Origin: Bordetella parapertussis | Lineage (GTDB): Bacteria; Pseudomonadota; Gammaproteobacteria; Burkholderiales; SG8-41 | Length of the DNA: 38,984 nucleotides | Direction of reading: 5' to 3' | NCBI GenBank assembly: GCA_945870465.1 | Contig: CAMBSS010000018.1 | Coordinates: 1-38,984, forward strand | The notes under the pieces: generated by a model | What the model saw: the letters and a program-made list of their open reading frames with translations, nothing else | Databases searched by the model: none | What the model was told of the DNA's origin: nothing | Part shown: positions 32,603 to 38,984 of the stretch, piece after piece | How positions within the stretch are numbered: the first letter of the stretch is position 1 | Layout of the letters: every line of letters starts with the position of its first letter | Position numbers and translations under genes: made by a program

Positions 32603-33574
32603 TTGACGACTTTACTGCGCATAACGGCCTTACTCGCCGCCGCACTGTCATGCGCGGCTTGTCTGGGCCAGCCATATCCTGCCAAGCCGATTCGCATGGT
32701 TGTGCCATTTCCACCCGGCGGCGGCGGCGATATCGTGGCCCGCGTGGTCGGCCAAAAGTTGACCGAGCAATGGGGCCAGCAAGTGCTCATCGACAATCGT
32801 GCCGGCGCAAACGGCAACATAGCTTCACAGATTGTGGCGCGTGCAGTGCCTGATGGTTACACGCTTTACATGGCGTCGGCCGGGCCGATCACCATCAACC
32901 CGTCTCTGTATCAAGACATTGCGTTCAATCCGACGAGGGACGTCGTTGGCGTAGCGCTGGCGGCGCCGGTTTATTATGTATTGGTTGCGCACCCATCGAT
33001 GGCGCCGGGGCGCCTGAGTGAACTTGTAGAGTTCGCGAAGGCGCGCCCCGGAAAAATCACTTTCGCTTCCGCCGGCGTCGGCAGTCCGGGACATTTGGCG
33101 ACCGAAATGCTCGGCATGATGGCCGATATCAAGGTATTGCATGTCCCATACAAGGGTACCGGGCCGGCGCTGACGGACCTGCTTGGCGGGCAGGTAAATC
33201 TGATGTTTTCGGACATGACCGCGACGATAGGATATATCCGCGACAAGCGGCTCAAGGCGCTCGCCATCGGATCGCAGAAACGTGACCCGCGCATGCCCGA
33301 ATTGCCGACCGTGATTGAATCCGGTCTGCCCCAGTTCGTCGCCGTGAACTGGATTGGTTTGCTGGCCCCTGCCGGCTCACCGCGGGCCATCGTCGACCGG
33401 CTCAATGCCGAAGTCAATCGCATTATCAGGCTGCCCGACGTGCAGGAACGCTTCGCAAGCGATGGGCAGGCCTTCGGCAAGAATACGCCGCAGGAGTTTG
33501 ACGCATTCATCAAGGCGGACATTGCGCGCTGGAGCAGGGTGATCAAGTCTGCCAATATTCGCCCGGACTCGTAG
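32603..33574 (+). CDS. Bug/TctC-family substrate-binding protein, TTG start
   Basis: This 323-residue protein has the signal peptide LLRITALLAAALSCAACLGQ; its AAC could also serve as a lipobox. It has YPAKPIRMVVPFPPGGGGDI, LIDNRAGANGNIASQI, PDGYTLYMASAG, GHLATEMLGMMA, VLHVPYKGTGPALTDLLGGQ, LPTVIESGLPQF and NWIGLLAPAGSPRA. It starts with TTG (32603); no ATG is near the leader and GGAGGA lies seven bases upstream. The stop of the SDR gene is 15 bp away, so it is a member of the same operon. Binding residues differ from the two neighbouring Bug proteins in the loops, suggesting different ligands. Confidence 0.94.
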   Translation: MTTLLRITALLAAALSCAACLGQPYPAKPIRMVVPFPPGGGGDIVARVVGQKLTEQWGQQVLIDNRAGANGNIASQIVARAVPDGYTLYMASAGPITINPSLYQDIAFNPTRDVVGVALAAPVYYVLVAHPSMAPGRLSELVEFAKARPGKITFASAGVGSPGHLATEMLGMMADIKVLHVPYKGTGPALTDLLGGQVNLMFSDMTATIGYIRDKRLKALAIGSQKRDPRMPELPTVIESGLPQFVAVNWIGLLAPAGSPRAIVDRLNAEVNRIIRLPDVQERFASDGQAFGKNTPQEFDAFIKADIARWSRVIKSANIRPDS

Positions 33575-33683
33575 CGATCATGCTGAACCGCTGCCAACGG
33601 AAAAGCGGGGACTATGTCGGTGGTTCAGGTTGCCGAAAAGCGCGCGACCGCCATCGCGCTTCACATGCGCTGGGGATGGAGAT

Positions 33684-34691
33684 ATGACGATTTCGATAAA
33701 CAAAGCAATTATGCAGCGCGCGATCCTGGCTGCGGTTATCTTCGTGCTTGGCGTCAATTCGGTTTCGTCGCTGGCGCAGACTGCCTATCCTTACAAGCCG
33801 ATACGCCTGATCGTACCGTTTGCGGCGGGCGGATCTACCGACGTGCTGGCGCGCGTCGTAGGCCAGAAACTTTCGCAAAAGCTCGGACAGCAAATCATTG
33901 TCGACAACCGGGCCGGCGCCGGTGGGACGATCGGTACGGAAATCGCCGCCAAGGCGGTGCCTGACGGTTATACGCTGGTGGTTGGCACGACGAGCACGCT
34001 GGCGATCAATGAAAGCCTGTACCACAAGCTCAACTACGATATTTCCCGCGACTTTGCGCCGATTACGCTGCTGGCCAAAGGGCCGTTCGTGCTCATGGTT
34101 ACGCCCAGCCTGTCGGTGGCGACGCTGAAGGACCTCATTGATTACGCCAAAGCCAATCCGGGAAAGCTCTCCATTGCTTCGTCGGGCAACGGCACCTCGG
34201 TTCACCTGTCGGCAGAATTATTCAAAATTGTCGCCGGTATCCCGCAAGTCGCTCATGTGCCCTATAAAGGCGGCGGACCGGCGGGGTTCGCGCTCATGGC
34301 GGGCGAAGTGCAGATGATGATCAACGATTTGCCGCCGGCCATAGGGCCGATCAGGTCGGGAAAGCTCAGGGCGCTCGCAGTGGCCGACGCGAAACGCACG
34401 CAGTTGCTGCCCGACGTGCCGACGTTTGCCGAGGCCGGGTTGCCAGGGTACGAATCGCTCTCCTGGTTTGGTTTGCTGGCGCCAGCGACTACGCCAGCTG
34501 CGGTCATCGCGACCTTGAGCACGGCCACGGTAAAAATTCTGCGCGACGATCAGGATATCAAGGAGCGGTTTGTCGCGCTGGGCGTTGATCCGTTCGGCAG
34601 TACTCCCGCGGAATTAACGCGATATGCACGCGCCGAAGCCCGGAAGTGGGCGGATGTGATTCGCCGGGCAAATATCAGGATTGAAGAATGA
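33684..34691 (+). CDS. Bug/TctC-family substrate-binding protein
   Basis: This 335-residue protein has a signal peptide (MQRAILAAVIFVLGVNSVSS, cut before about AQTAYP), then YPYKPIRLIVPFAAGGSTDV, IVDNRAGAGGTIGTEI, PDGYTLVVGTTS, VHLSAELFKIVAG, VAHVPYKGGGPAGFALMAGE, SGKLRALAVAD, LPDVPTFAEAGLPGY and SWFGLLAPATTPAA. The frame is open from 33630; the ATG at 33684 is preferred because TGGAGAT lies before it and the N-terminus then looks like a signal. Its stop overlaps the start of the following PhyH-type gene (ATGA), so they are translationally coupled. Confidence 0.94.
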   Translation: MTISINKAIMQRAILAAVIFVLGVNSVSSLAQTAYPYKPIRLIVPFAAGGSTDVLARVVGQKLSQKLGQQIIVDNRAGAGGTIGTEIAAKAVPDGYTLVVGTTSTLAINESLYHKLNYDISRDFAPITLLAKGPFVLMVTPSLSVATLKDLIDYAKANPGKLSIASSGNGTSVHLSAELFKIVAGIPQVAHVPYKGGGPAGFALMAGEVQMMINDLPPAIGPIRSGKLRALAVADAKRTQLLPDVPTFAEAGLPGYESLSWFGLLAPATTPAAVIATLSTATVKILRDDQDIKERFVALGVDPFGSTPAELTRYARAEARKWADVIRRANIRIEE

Positions 34692-35548
34692 GGGAACCGA
34701 TGCCGAAACTACTAACCTCCGCGCAGGTCAGGCAATACGAAGACGAAGGGGCGACCTATCCCATCAGGGTGCTGCCCGCAGAATTGGCCCGCAAATGCTA
34801 TCTGGAGATCGAGAAGGGAGAGGCATCCCATGGGCCCGCTTTTCGCAAGGTCCTGCGCACCAAGCCGCATCTCGCGCTCAAGTGGGTCGACGAGCTGGTC
34901 AATCATGCGGCCGTGCTGAACGCCGTCGAAGACATCATCGGTCCCGATATTCTGCTCTACAACCTCACGCTCTGGATCAAGGACGCGCACGATTCGTCGT
35001 TTGTCGGCTGGCACCAGGACTCAACTTATTTCCCGCTCGATCCTGCGGTGCAGATTACGGCATGGATCGCGTTGACGGACAGCGTCGAAGAGAACGGCAA
35101 CGTCAGCTACGTGCCTGGCAGCCACAAGCTGGGCCAACTCAGGCACGGCGAGCAGCCTGACAGCGGGAGCCTTCTTTCGAAAGGTCAGCATATCGTCGAG
35201 CCCGTCGACGCCACAATAGTAAAAAGCATTTCGCTGCAGCCCGGCGAAATGTCGCTCCACCATACACGGCTGGTGCATTTTTCAGAGCCGAATCATTCGG
35301 CGCGGCGACGGATCGGGCTTGGCGTCAGCTATATACCGACGTCGGTGCAGTGCACGGGTACCGTGCGCCATACCGCAATGCTCGTGCGCGGAATCGACCG
35401 CTACAATCATTTTGACCACGAACCCCGCTTAAGCGCGGATTTCGACCCGGCCGTTGAGCCGTTTCGCCAGGATGCGATCGCGCGCTACAACCGGGCGCGC
35501 GACGAACAGGTTGCGCTCAAGGCAAAGTTGTTTGCTGCGGCATCCTGA
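34688..35548 (+). CDS. Phytanoyl-CoA dioxygenase (PhyH)-family oxygenase
   Basis: This 286-residue protein has the PhyH motif SFVGWHQDSTYFPLDP (His109, Asp111), a distal His in HHTRLVHFSEPNHSARRRIG (about His197), and Arg208 for 2-oxoglutarate. VQITAWIALTDSVEENGNVS and YVPGSHKLG are characteristic of the family. It hydroxylates a small acid or acyl substrate with O2 and 2-oxoglutarate. The ATG at 34688 overlaps the Bug stop; the ATG at 34700 has AGGGA upstream and may be the true start. It closes the array that begins with a Bug gene at 29831, which thus contains two structurally different Fe(II) oxygenases. Confidence 0.92.
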   Translation: MREPMPKLLTSAQVRQYEDEGATYPIRVLPAELARKCYLEIEKGEASHGPAFRKVLRTKPHLALKWVDELVNHAAVLNAVEDIIGPDILLYNLTLWIKDAHDSSFVGWHQDSTYFPLDPAVQITAWIALTDSVEENGNVSYVPGSHKLGQLRHGEQPDSGSLLSKGQHIVEPVDATIVKSISLQPGEMSLHHTRLVHFSEPNHSARRRIGLGVSYIPTSVQCTGTVRHTAMLVRGIDRYNHFDHEPRLSADFDPAVEPFRQDAIARYNRARDEQVALKAKLFAAAS

Positions 35549-35939
35549 TTGCGTCGCGCGGGCCCTGAAAGGAAAATAGCAACAACAAAGTCATCTGCCC
35601 GCGCGTCGGGCAGCGGGCGCTGCGCTTGCGTTGCCTGGATGTTTGCGCGGCAGCAACTTCCGCAAACGCTTCCTTGGCGGCCATGAAACTGCTGAGGGAC
35701 GCGTAGACTCCCGCGCAACAGTAGGCGTGCAGCAATATTTCGCCGACTTCCTATTGGGTCCACCCGGCGCGCAGGCATGTTTTGGTATGCATTTTGACGG
35801 CCGGCGCCTGTCCTTGTGCTGCGGTCATCGCGAGCGACAGCATGGCCGGCGTCTGGTGATTCAGCCCCGGGGCGCCAGGAGGAAGCGCATGATCGGCGTT
35901 ATCCTGTCGCTCAATATCGGCGGTACAAGCCAGGTTCAT
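35517..35939 (-). pseudogene. Carboxymuconolactone-decarboxylase-family gene with in-frame TAG
   Basis: One minus-strand frame reads LNHQTPAMLSLAMTAAQGQ, then PAVKMHTKTCLRAGWTQ, a TAG (35751-35753), and continues without a shift as EVGEILLHAYCCAGVYASLS, FMAAKEAFAE. This matches CMD proteins, whose pattern is H...al.nG.t.eEi.Evllh..vYaG.P.a......a.e.f. The TAG sits where a Glu (GAG) is expected, so one G-to-T change explains the break. The N-terminal part (LACTADIERQDNADH) does not match the family well, so a 5' deletion is also likely. No other gene is seen in 35549-35962. Confidence 0.75.
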
Positions 35940-35962
35940 GATGATTTTTCCGGATTAATTTG

Positions 35963-36568
35963 ATGAATATGAATTTTTCCCTGGTCATGATGGGCGCGCA
36001 CGATGGATCCAAGACGTCTTCGTTTATCCTCGAATGCGCGGCGCGCGGCAATGTTCTTCTGGTCGAGCCGGTCCCCTATCTGTTTGAAAGATTATCGAAG
36101 CGTTTTGCCGGGACCGCGAACATCACCTGCCTGAACGAGGCGATTTCCGACGTGATCGGCGAAGTCGATTTTTATATGCCGGCGGCGGACTCCAATGCGA
36201 TCACTTCCTACGGCGACCAACTGGGCTCGCTGATCGCGGGCCATGCGGAATCGCACGATCCCCGGTTCGCGGAAAAAATCCGGAAGATAAAATGCAAGTC
36301 GAGAACCATGTATGCGCTGCTCGCGGAGTTCGATATCTGCGAAATAGACGTGCTGTGGACGGACATGGAAGGGTACGACGCCACCTGTCTGATGAGCTTT
36401 CCTTTTTATCTGGTAAAGCCGCGGCAGATTTTCATCGAGGCAAAGCATTCGGACGGGATGGATCGTATCGGCAAAAAATTTGCGACGCTCCTGCTTTTTC
36501 TTGAAGAGCTGAAATACCGGGTGAAGCTGCACGATGCCGCAAACTGTTTTGCGGTATATTCGCCCTGA
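35963..36568 (+). CDS. FkbM-like methyltransferase
   Basis: The protein is 201 residues from the ATG at 35963; a TTG at 35960 is adjacent. It has FSLVMMGAHDGSKTSSFILE (a GAxDG motif I of SAM binding), VLLVEPVPYLFERLSKRF (acidic end of the second strand), LNEAISDVIGEVDFYMP, DICEIDVLWTDMEGYDATCL (the FkbM DxEGxD region) and IFIEAKHS. Those are FkbM-domain features. The family methylates sugars or other small substrates. Average FkbM domains are about 160-240 residues, so it is complete. The ribosome site is poor, and the gene has no functional partner nearby. The lower GC codons (aaa, ttt) hint at an origin different from its neighbours. Confidence 0.85.
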   Translation: MNMNFSLVMMGAHDGSKTSSFILECAARGNVLLVEPVPYLFERLSKRFAGTANITCLNEAISDVIGEVDFYMPAADSNAITSYGDQLGSLIAGHAESHDPRFAEKIRKIKCKSRTMYALLAEFDICEIDVLWTDMEGYDATCLMSFPFYLVKPRQIFIEAKHSDGMDRIGKKFATLLLFLEELKYRVKLHDAANCFAVYSP

Positions 36569-36610
36569 AATAACTATAAGGCGCCGCGCGGCGCATTGAT
36601 TGAAGTGCGT

Positions 36611-36700
36611 GATTGGGTGAACGGGTGAAGAAGTGAAAAATTCACCCCGCTTTTTAAAGGGGGAGGGGCCAGCGTGGAGGTGTTCACCCATTCACCAATC
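36611..36700. repeat. Inverted repeat gattgggtgaa family
   Basis: gattgggtgaacgggtgaa (36611-36629) is nearly complementary to ttcacccattcaccaatc (36683-36700). The loop holds a second small palindrome, gtgaaaaattcac (36633-36645). The element occupies the gap between the FkbM gene and the SDR gene and could disturb or carry the SDR promoter. A gcgccgcgcggcgc palindrome lies just before it at 36583-36596. Confidence 0.8.
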
Positions 36701-36773
36701 CTCATCTTTGATCGGCGGATCAACTGCCGTTTCTGAGATAATCTGCCGACAAAATTTCTTGAGGAGGAAACAC

Positions 36774-37550
36774 ATGGCAATTCAGGACGCTGCTTTGCAG
36801 CCGGGCAACGAATTCAAAGGCAAGGTCGCGCTGGTAACCGGTGCGACGCGCAATATCGGACGCTCGATCGCGCTGGCGCTGGCCGCAGGCGGCGCGTCGG
36901 TCGCGGTCAATTCGCGCGTCTCGCGCGAGGCCGGCGAGAAGATCGTCAAAGAAATAAATGCCGCGGGTGGACAGGCCGAAACGTTCGTCGCCGACGTCGC
37001 GGATGCGAAAGCAGTCAATGCAATGGTCGAAGCCACCGTCAAGAAGTTCGGGCGCCTAGACATGCTGGTCATCAACGCATCGGTGCGCAAGCAGACGCCG
37101 TTCGTCGACATGAGCTTCGACGAATGGAAAGGCATACTCGGCATCACGCTCGACGGCTCGTTTCACCTCGCCAAGGCCTGCCTGCCGCACATGATCAAGG
37201 CCGGCGGCGGCGCCATCGTCACGCTGGGCGGCATGATGGCATTGTCAGGCGCGAAGAACCGCGTGCACGGCTCGGTCGTCAAGCACGGCCTCGTCGGCAT
37301 GACGCGCGCGCTGGCGCTCGATCTCGCGCAATACAACATCCGCGTAAACTGCGTATCGCCCGGGCAGATGAATACCGCGGCTGCCGGCGAAGAAATCACC
37401 GAACGTCCGGCACCCAGCAAAGCGGTACCGATCGGGCGCAAAGGCGAGCCGGAAGAAGTCGCCGCTGCCGTGCGCTTCCTGTGCAGTCCCGCCAGCAGCT
37501 TTATCAGCGGTCAGACACTGCACGTCAATGGCGCGCAGATGATGTACTGA
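36774..37550 (+). CDS. SDR-family protein with atypical active site
   Basis: This 258-residue protein has KVALVTGATRNIGRSIALAL (NAD(P) motif), DMLVINASVRKQ in place of the usual LVNNAG, and a C-terminal FISGQTLHVNGAQMMY. The catalytic segment reads IVTLGGMMALSGAKNRVHG, then SVVKHGLVGMTRAL. Lined up with normal SDRs, the catalytic Ser and Tyr both appear as Gly, while the Lys is kept. It may thus be a non-canonical enzyme or a binding protein. GAGGAGG at 36761-36767 fixes the ATG at 36774; the open frame upstream to 36633 crosses a repeat. Its stop codon TGA shares a base with the ATG of the next Bug gene, so the two are coupled. Confidence 0.9.
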   Translation: MAIQDAALQPGNEFKGKVALVTGATRNIGRSIALALAAGGASVAVNSRVSREAGEKIVKEINAAGGQAETFVADVADAKAVNAMVEATVKKFGRLDMLVINASVRKQTPFVDMSFDEWKGILGITLDGSFHLAKACLPHMIKAGGGAIVTLGGMMALSGAKNRVHGSVVKHGLVGMTRALALDLAQYNIRVNCVSPGQMNTAAAGEEITERPAPSKAVPIGRKGEPEEVAAAVRFLCSPASSFISGQTLHVNGAQMMY

Positions 37551-38509
37551 TGAAGACTTTTTTCATCGCGGCTGCTGCATTGTGTGTTGCCGCCACGTTC
37601 AACGCAGCGGCGCAGAGCGATTATCCGCACAAGCCGATCCGCCTGATAGTTCCATTCGCGCCTGGCGGCGGCACCGACATCGTCGCGCGCGTGATGGCGC
37701 AAAAGGCCGGAGAAATCTTCAAGCAATCGGTCGTTGTCGATAATCGCGGCGGCGCCGGCGGCGTGATCGGCATGGAAATGGCGGTGCGCGCGATTCCGGA
37801 CGGCTACACGCTTGGCATCGTCTCGGGCAGCATCGCAACGACTGCGGCCGCGTATAAATTACCGTTCGATCCGGTGAAGGACTTCGCGCCGATCAGCATG
37901 CTCGGGGAAGCGGGCTTTCTGCTGACGTTGAACCCCGCGGTGCCGGCAAAGACGACGCAGGAACTGATCACCTACGCGAAAGCGAATCCCGGGAAGATCG
38001 CGTACGGCTCGTCCGGCTCCGGTGGCACTTCGCATTTGGTGGGCGAGCTCTTCGACCTGATGGCGGGCACGCAGATGACGCACGTGCCGTACAAGAGCTC
38101 GGGGCCCGCGCTCACCGACATGCTGGGCGGGCAGATCCAGATGATTTACGGCAGCTCGCCGCTGGTCACGCCGCAGATGAGTTCAGGGCGGTTGCGAGTG
38201 ATTGCGATCACGACCCTGAAACGCAGCCGCGCTCTACCCAACGTACCGACGGTTTCGGAATCGGGCGTGCCCGGGTTTGAAACGATCACGTGGTACGCGC
38301 TCTCCGGTCCGCGCGGCCTGCCGCCGGCCGTCGTAGCGCGCTGGCAGACGACGCTGACTACGGCACTGCAATCGCGCGAGATGAAGGAACGTTTCGAACT
38401 GGACGGACTGGATACGCCGGAAGTCGGCGCCGCTTACTTCAATCAGGTGCTGCAGCGCGACCTCGCCAAGTGGACGAAGGTCGTCAAGGCGAAAAATCTC
38501 AAGCTCTGA
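37550..38509 (+). CDS. Bug/TctC-family substrate-binding protein
   Basis: This 319-residue protein has the signal peptide MKTFFIAAAALCVAATFNAA, then YPHKPIRLIVPFAPGGGTDI, VVDNRGGAGGVIGMEM, PDGYTLGIVSGS, SHLVGELFDLMAG, MTHVPYKSSGPALTDMLGGQ, SGRLRVIAITT, LPNVPTVSESGVPGF and TWYALSGPRGLPPA. PYKSSGPA replaces the usual PYKGxGPA in the cleft loop. It begins at the last base of the SDR stop (TGATG), with no separate ribosome site, so translation should be coupled. It is probably the receptor for the substrate of the SDR or of the FAH-type enzyme encoded on the opposite strand 12 bp downstream. Confidence 0.95.
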   Translation: MKTFFIAAAALCVAATFNAAAQSDYPHKPIRLIVPFAPGGGTDIVARVMAQKAGEIFKQSVVVDNRGGAGGVIGMEMAVRAIPDGYTLGIVSGSIATTAAAYKLPFDPVKDFAPISMLGEAGFLLTLNPAVPAKTTQELITYAKANPGKIAYGSSGSGGTSHLVGELFDLMAGTQMTHVPYKSSGPALTDMLGGQIQMIYGSSPLVTPQMSSGRLRVIAITTLKRSRALPNVPTVSESGVPGFETITWYALSGPRGLPPAVVARWQTTLTTALQSREMKERFELDGLDTPEVGAAYFNQVLQRDLAKWTKVVKAKNLKL

Positions 38510-38521
38510 GAGGACGTGTGC

Positions 38522-38984
38522 TCAGGCGCCGGCGCGCACCACCGGGTTGCGCAGCACGCCGATGTCCTTCTGGATAATTTCGCAGACGTCCCCATGTTTT
38601 AAATCAGGCAAGGTCGGGTTGTCCGTGCCAAGCCAGATCACGTCGCCCGGCCACAACGTCATGTATTTCGAAATCTCCGCGATGTAGTGCTGCGCGGAGA
38701 ACAGCATCTTGTCGGTCGTGTACTCGGCCGCCTGTTGGCCGTTGATATTGACTGAAACGGTGAGCGCCATCGGGTCGAGACCGGTCGTGATGAAAGGCCC
38801 CATCGGTTTCCAGGTGTCGCAGTTCTTCGCGCGCCACAGCGTGCGGTCGGAAGCCTGCCAGCCGCGGTCGCTGACGTCGTTGCCCAATGTATAGCCGAGC
38901 ACGCACGAGAGCGCATCCGCTTCTGACAGGTTGCGCGCCCGCTTGCCGATGACGGCGACAAGTTCGCCTTCATATTGCACCGGG
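38522..38984 (-). CDS. Fumarylacetoacetate-hydrolase-family protein, N-terminus outside window
   Basis: The visible 154 residues are the C-terminal part of a FAH-type beta-barrel enzyme: VQYEGELVAVIGKRARNLSE (metal-ligand Glu region), VLGYTLGNDVSDRGWQ (Asp ligand), KNCDTWKPMGPFITTGLDPM (catalytic Lys and substrate loop) and the late PGDVIWLGTDNPTLPDLKHG. The family contains fumarylacetoacetase, 2-keto-4-pentenoate hydratase-type and acylpyruvate hydrolases, which cut or hydrate dicarbonyl acids with Mg2+. The frame is open at the window end, so the start lies beyond 38984. It converges on the SDR-Bug pair, consistent with a shared aromatic or hydroxy-acid pathway, but this is inference. Confidence 0.9.
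   Translation of the reverse strand, partial: PVQYEGELVAVIGKRARNLSEADALSCVLGYTLGNDVSDRGWQASDRTLWRAKNCDTWKPMGPFITTGLDPMALTVSVNINGQQAAEYTTDKMLFSAQHYIAEISKYMTLWPGDVIWLGTDNPTLPDLKHGDVCEIIQKDIGVLRNPVVRAGA

Noticed and set aside
35751..35753. In-frame TAG read as an amber-coded amino acid (pyrrolysine)
   Set aside because: No sign of pyrrolysine machinery, the family normally has Glu there, and neighbouring gene pieces are also decayed. A nonsense mutation is simpler.
1..38984. tRNA, rRNA, phage, integrase or transposase genes
   Set aside because: None recognised on either strand. The repeats seen are short non-coding elements without transposase genes.

Overview
The window looks like chromosomal DNA of a high-GC betaproteobacterium of the Burkholderiales type, probably a soil or sediment organism. 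The strongest sign is the number of Bug-family (TctC-like) periplasmic binding proteins: seven intact genes (starts near 18616, 22012, 26472, 29831, 32603, 33684 and 37550) and three damaged ones (16692-17384, 20762-20989, 23066-23396). No tctA or tctB membrane genes accompany them. This expansion of orphan Bug proteins is known from Bordetella, Cupriavidus and relatives. The lineage call is inference; no rRNA or tRNA gene is visible.

Region 1 (1-10.7 kb) is mixed housekeeping and accessory DNA: a FrnE/DsbA-like thiol oxidoreductase, a ParD/ParE toxin-antitoxin pair, a TauD-type dioxygenase, a gene stub, an M23 peptidase, the ribosome-associated GTPase HflX, a small membrane ORF, an amidohydrolase, a ~615-bp region of two inverted ~260-bp repeats, a secreted alpha/beta hydrolase, a flavoprotein dehydrogenase and a small lipoprotein.

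Region 2 (10.7-18.4 kb, mostly minus strand) reads as an acyl-CoA/semialdehyde catabolic block. It holds an unusual 769-residue fusion of a 3-hydroxyisobutyrate-dehydrogenase-like domain with a class-III aminotransferase, followed by a thiolase-like protein, its DUF35 Zn-ribbon/OB partner and an alpha/beta hydrolase. A methyltransferase, a truncated Bug protein and an NHL beta-propeller protein lie upstream.

Region 3 (18.6-28.9 kb) alternates Bug proteins with small-acid enzymes (alpha/beta hydrolase, HpcH/HpaI aldolase, cupin, 3-hydroxyacid dehydrogenase), an ABC-type binding protein without its permease, an esterase-like lipoprotein and a DoxX-like membrane protein. Several degraded gene pieces and dispersed inverted repeats lie between them, so the region seems to be turning over by duplication and deletion.

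Region 4 (28.9-35.5 kb) is the most coherent unit: a GntR/UTRA regulator with a palindromic candidate operator at its start, then a same-strand array Bug - TauD dioxygenase - SDR - Bug - Bug - PhyH dioxygenase. It looks like a regulated uptake and oxidation pathway for an unknown carboxylated compound, with three binding proteins and two different Fe(II)/2-oxoglutarate oxygenases. Region 5 (35.5-39.0 kb) has a carboxymuconolactone-decarboxylase pseudogene broken by one in-frame TAG, an FkbM-like methyltransferase, an SDR whose catalytic Ser and Tyr appear replaced, coupled to a Bug gene, and a fumarylacetoacetate-hydrolase gene cut by the window end.
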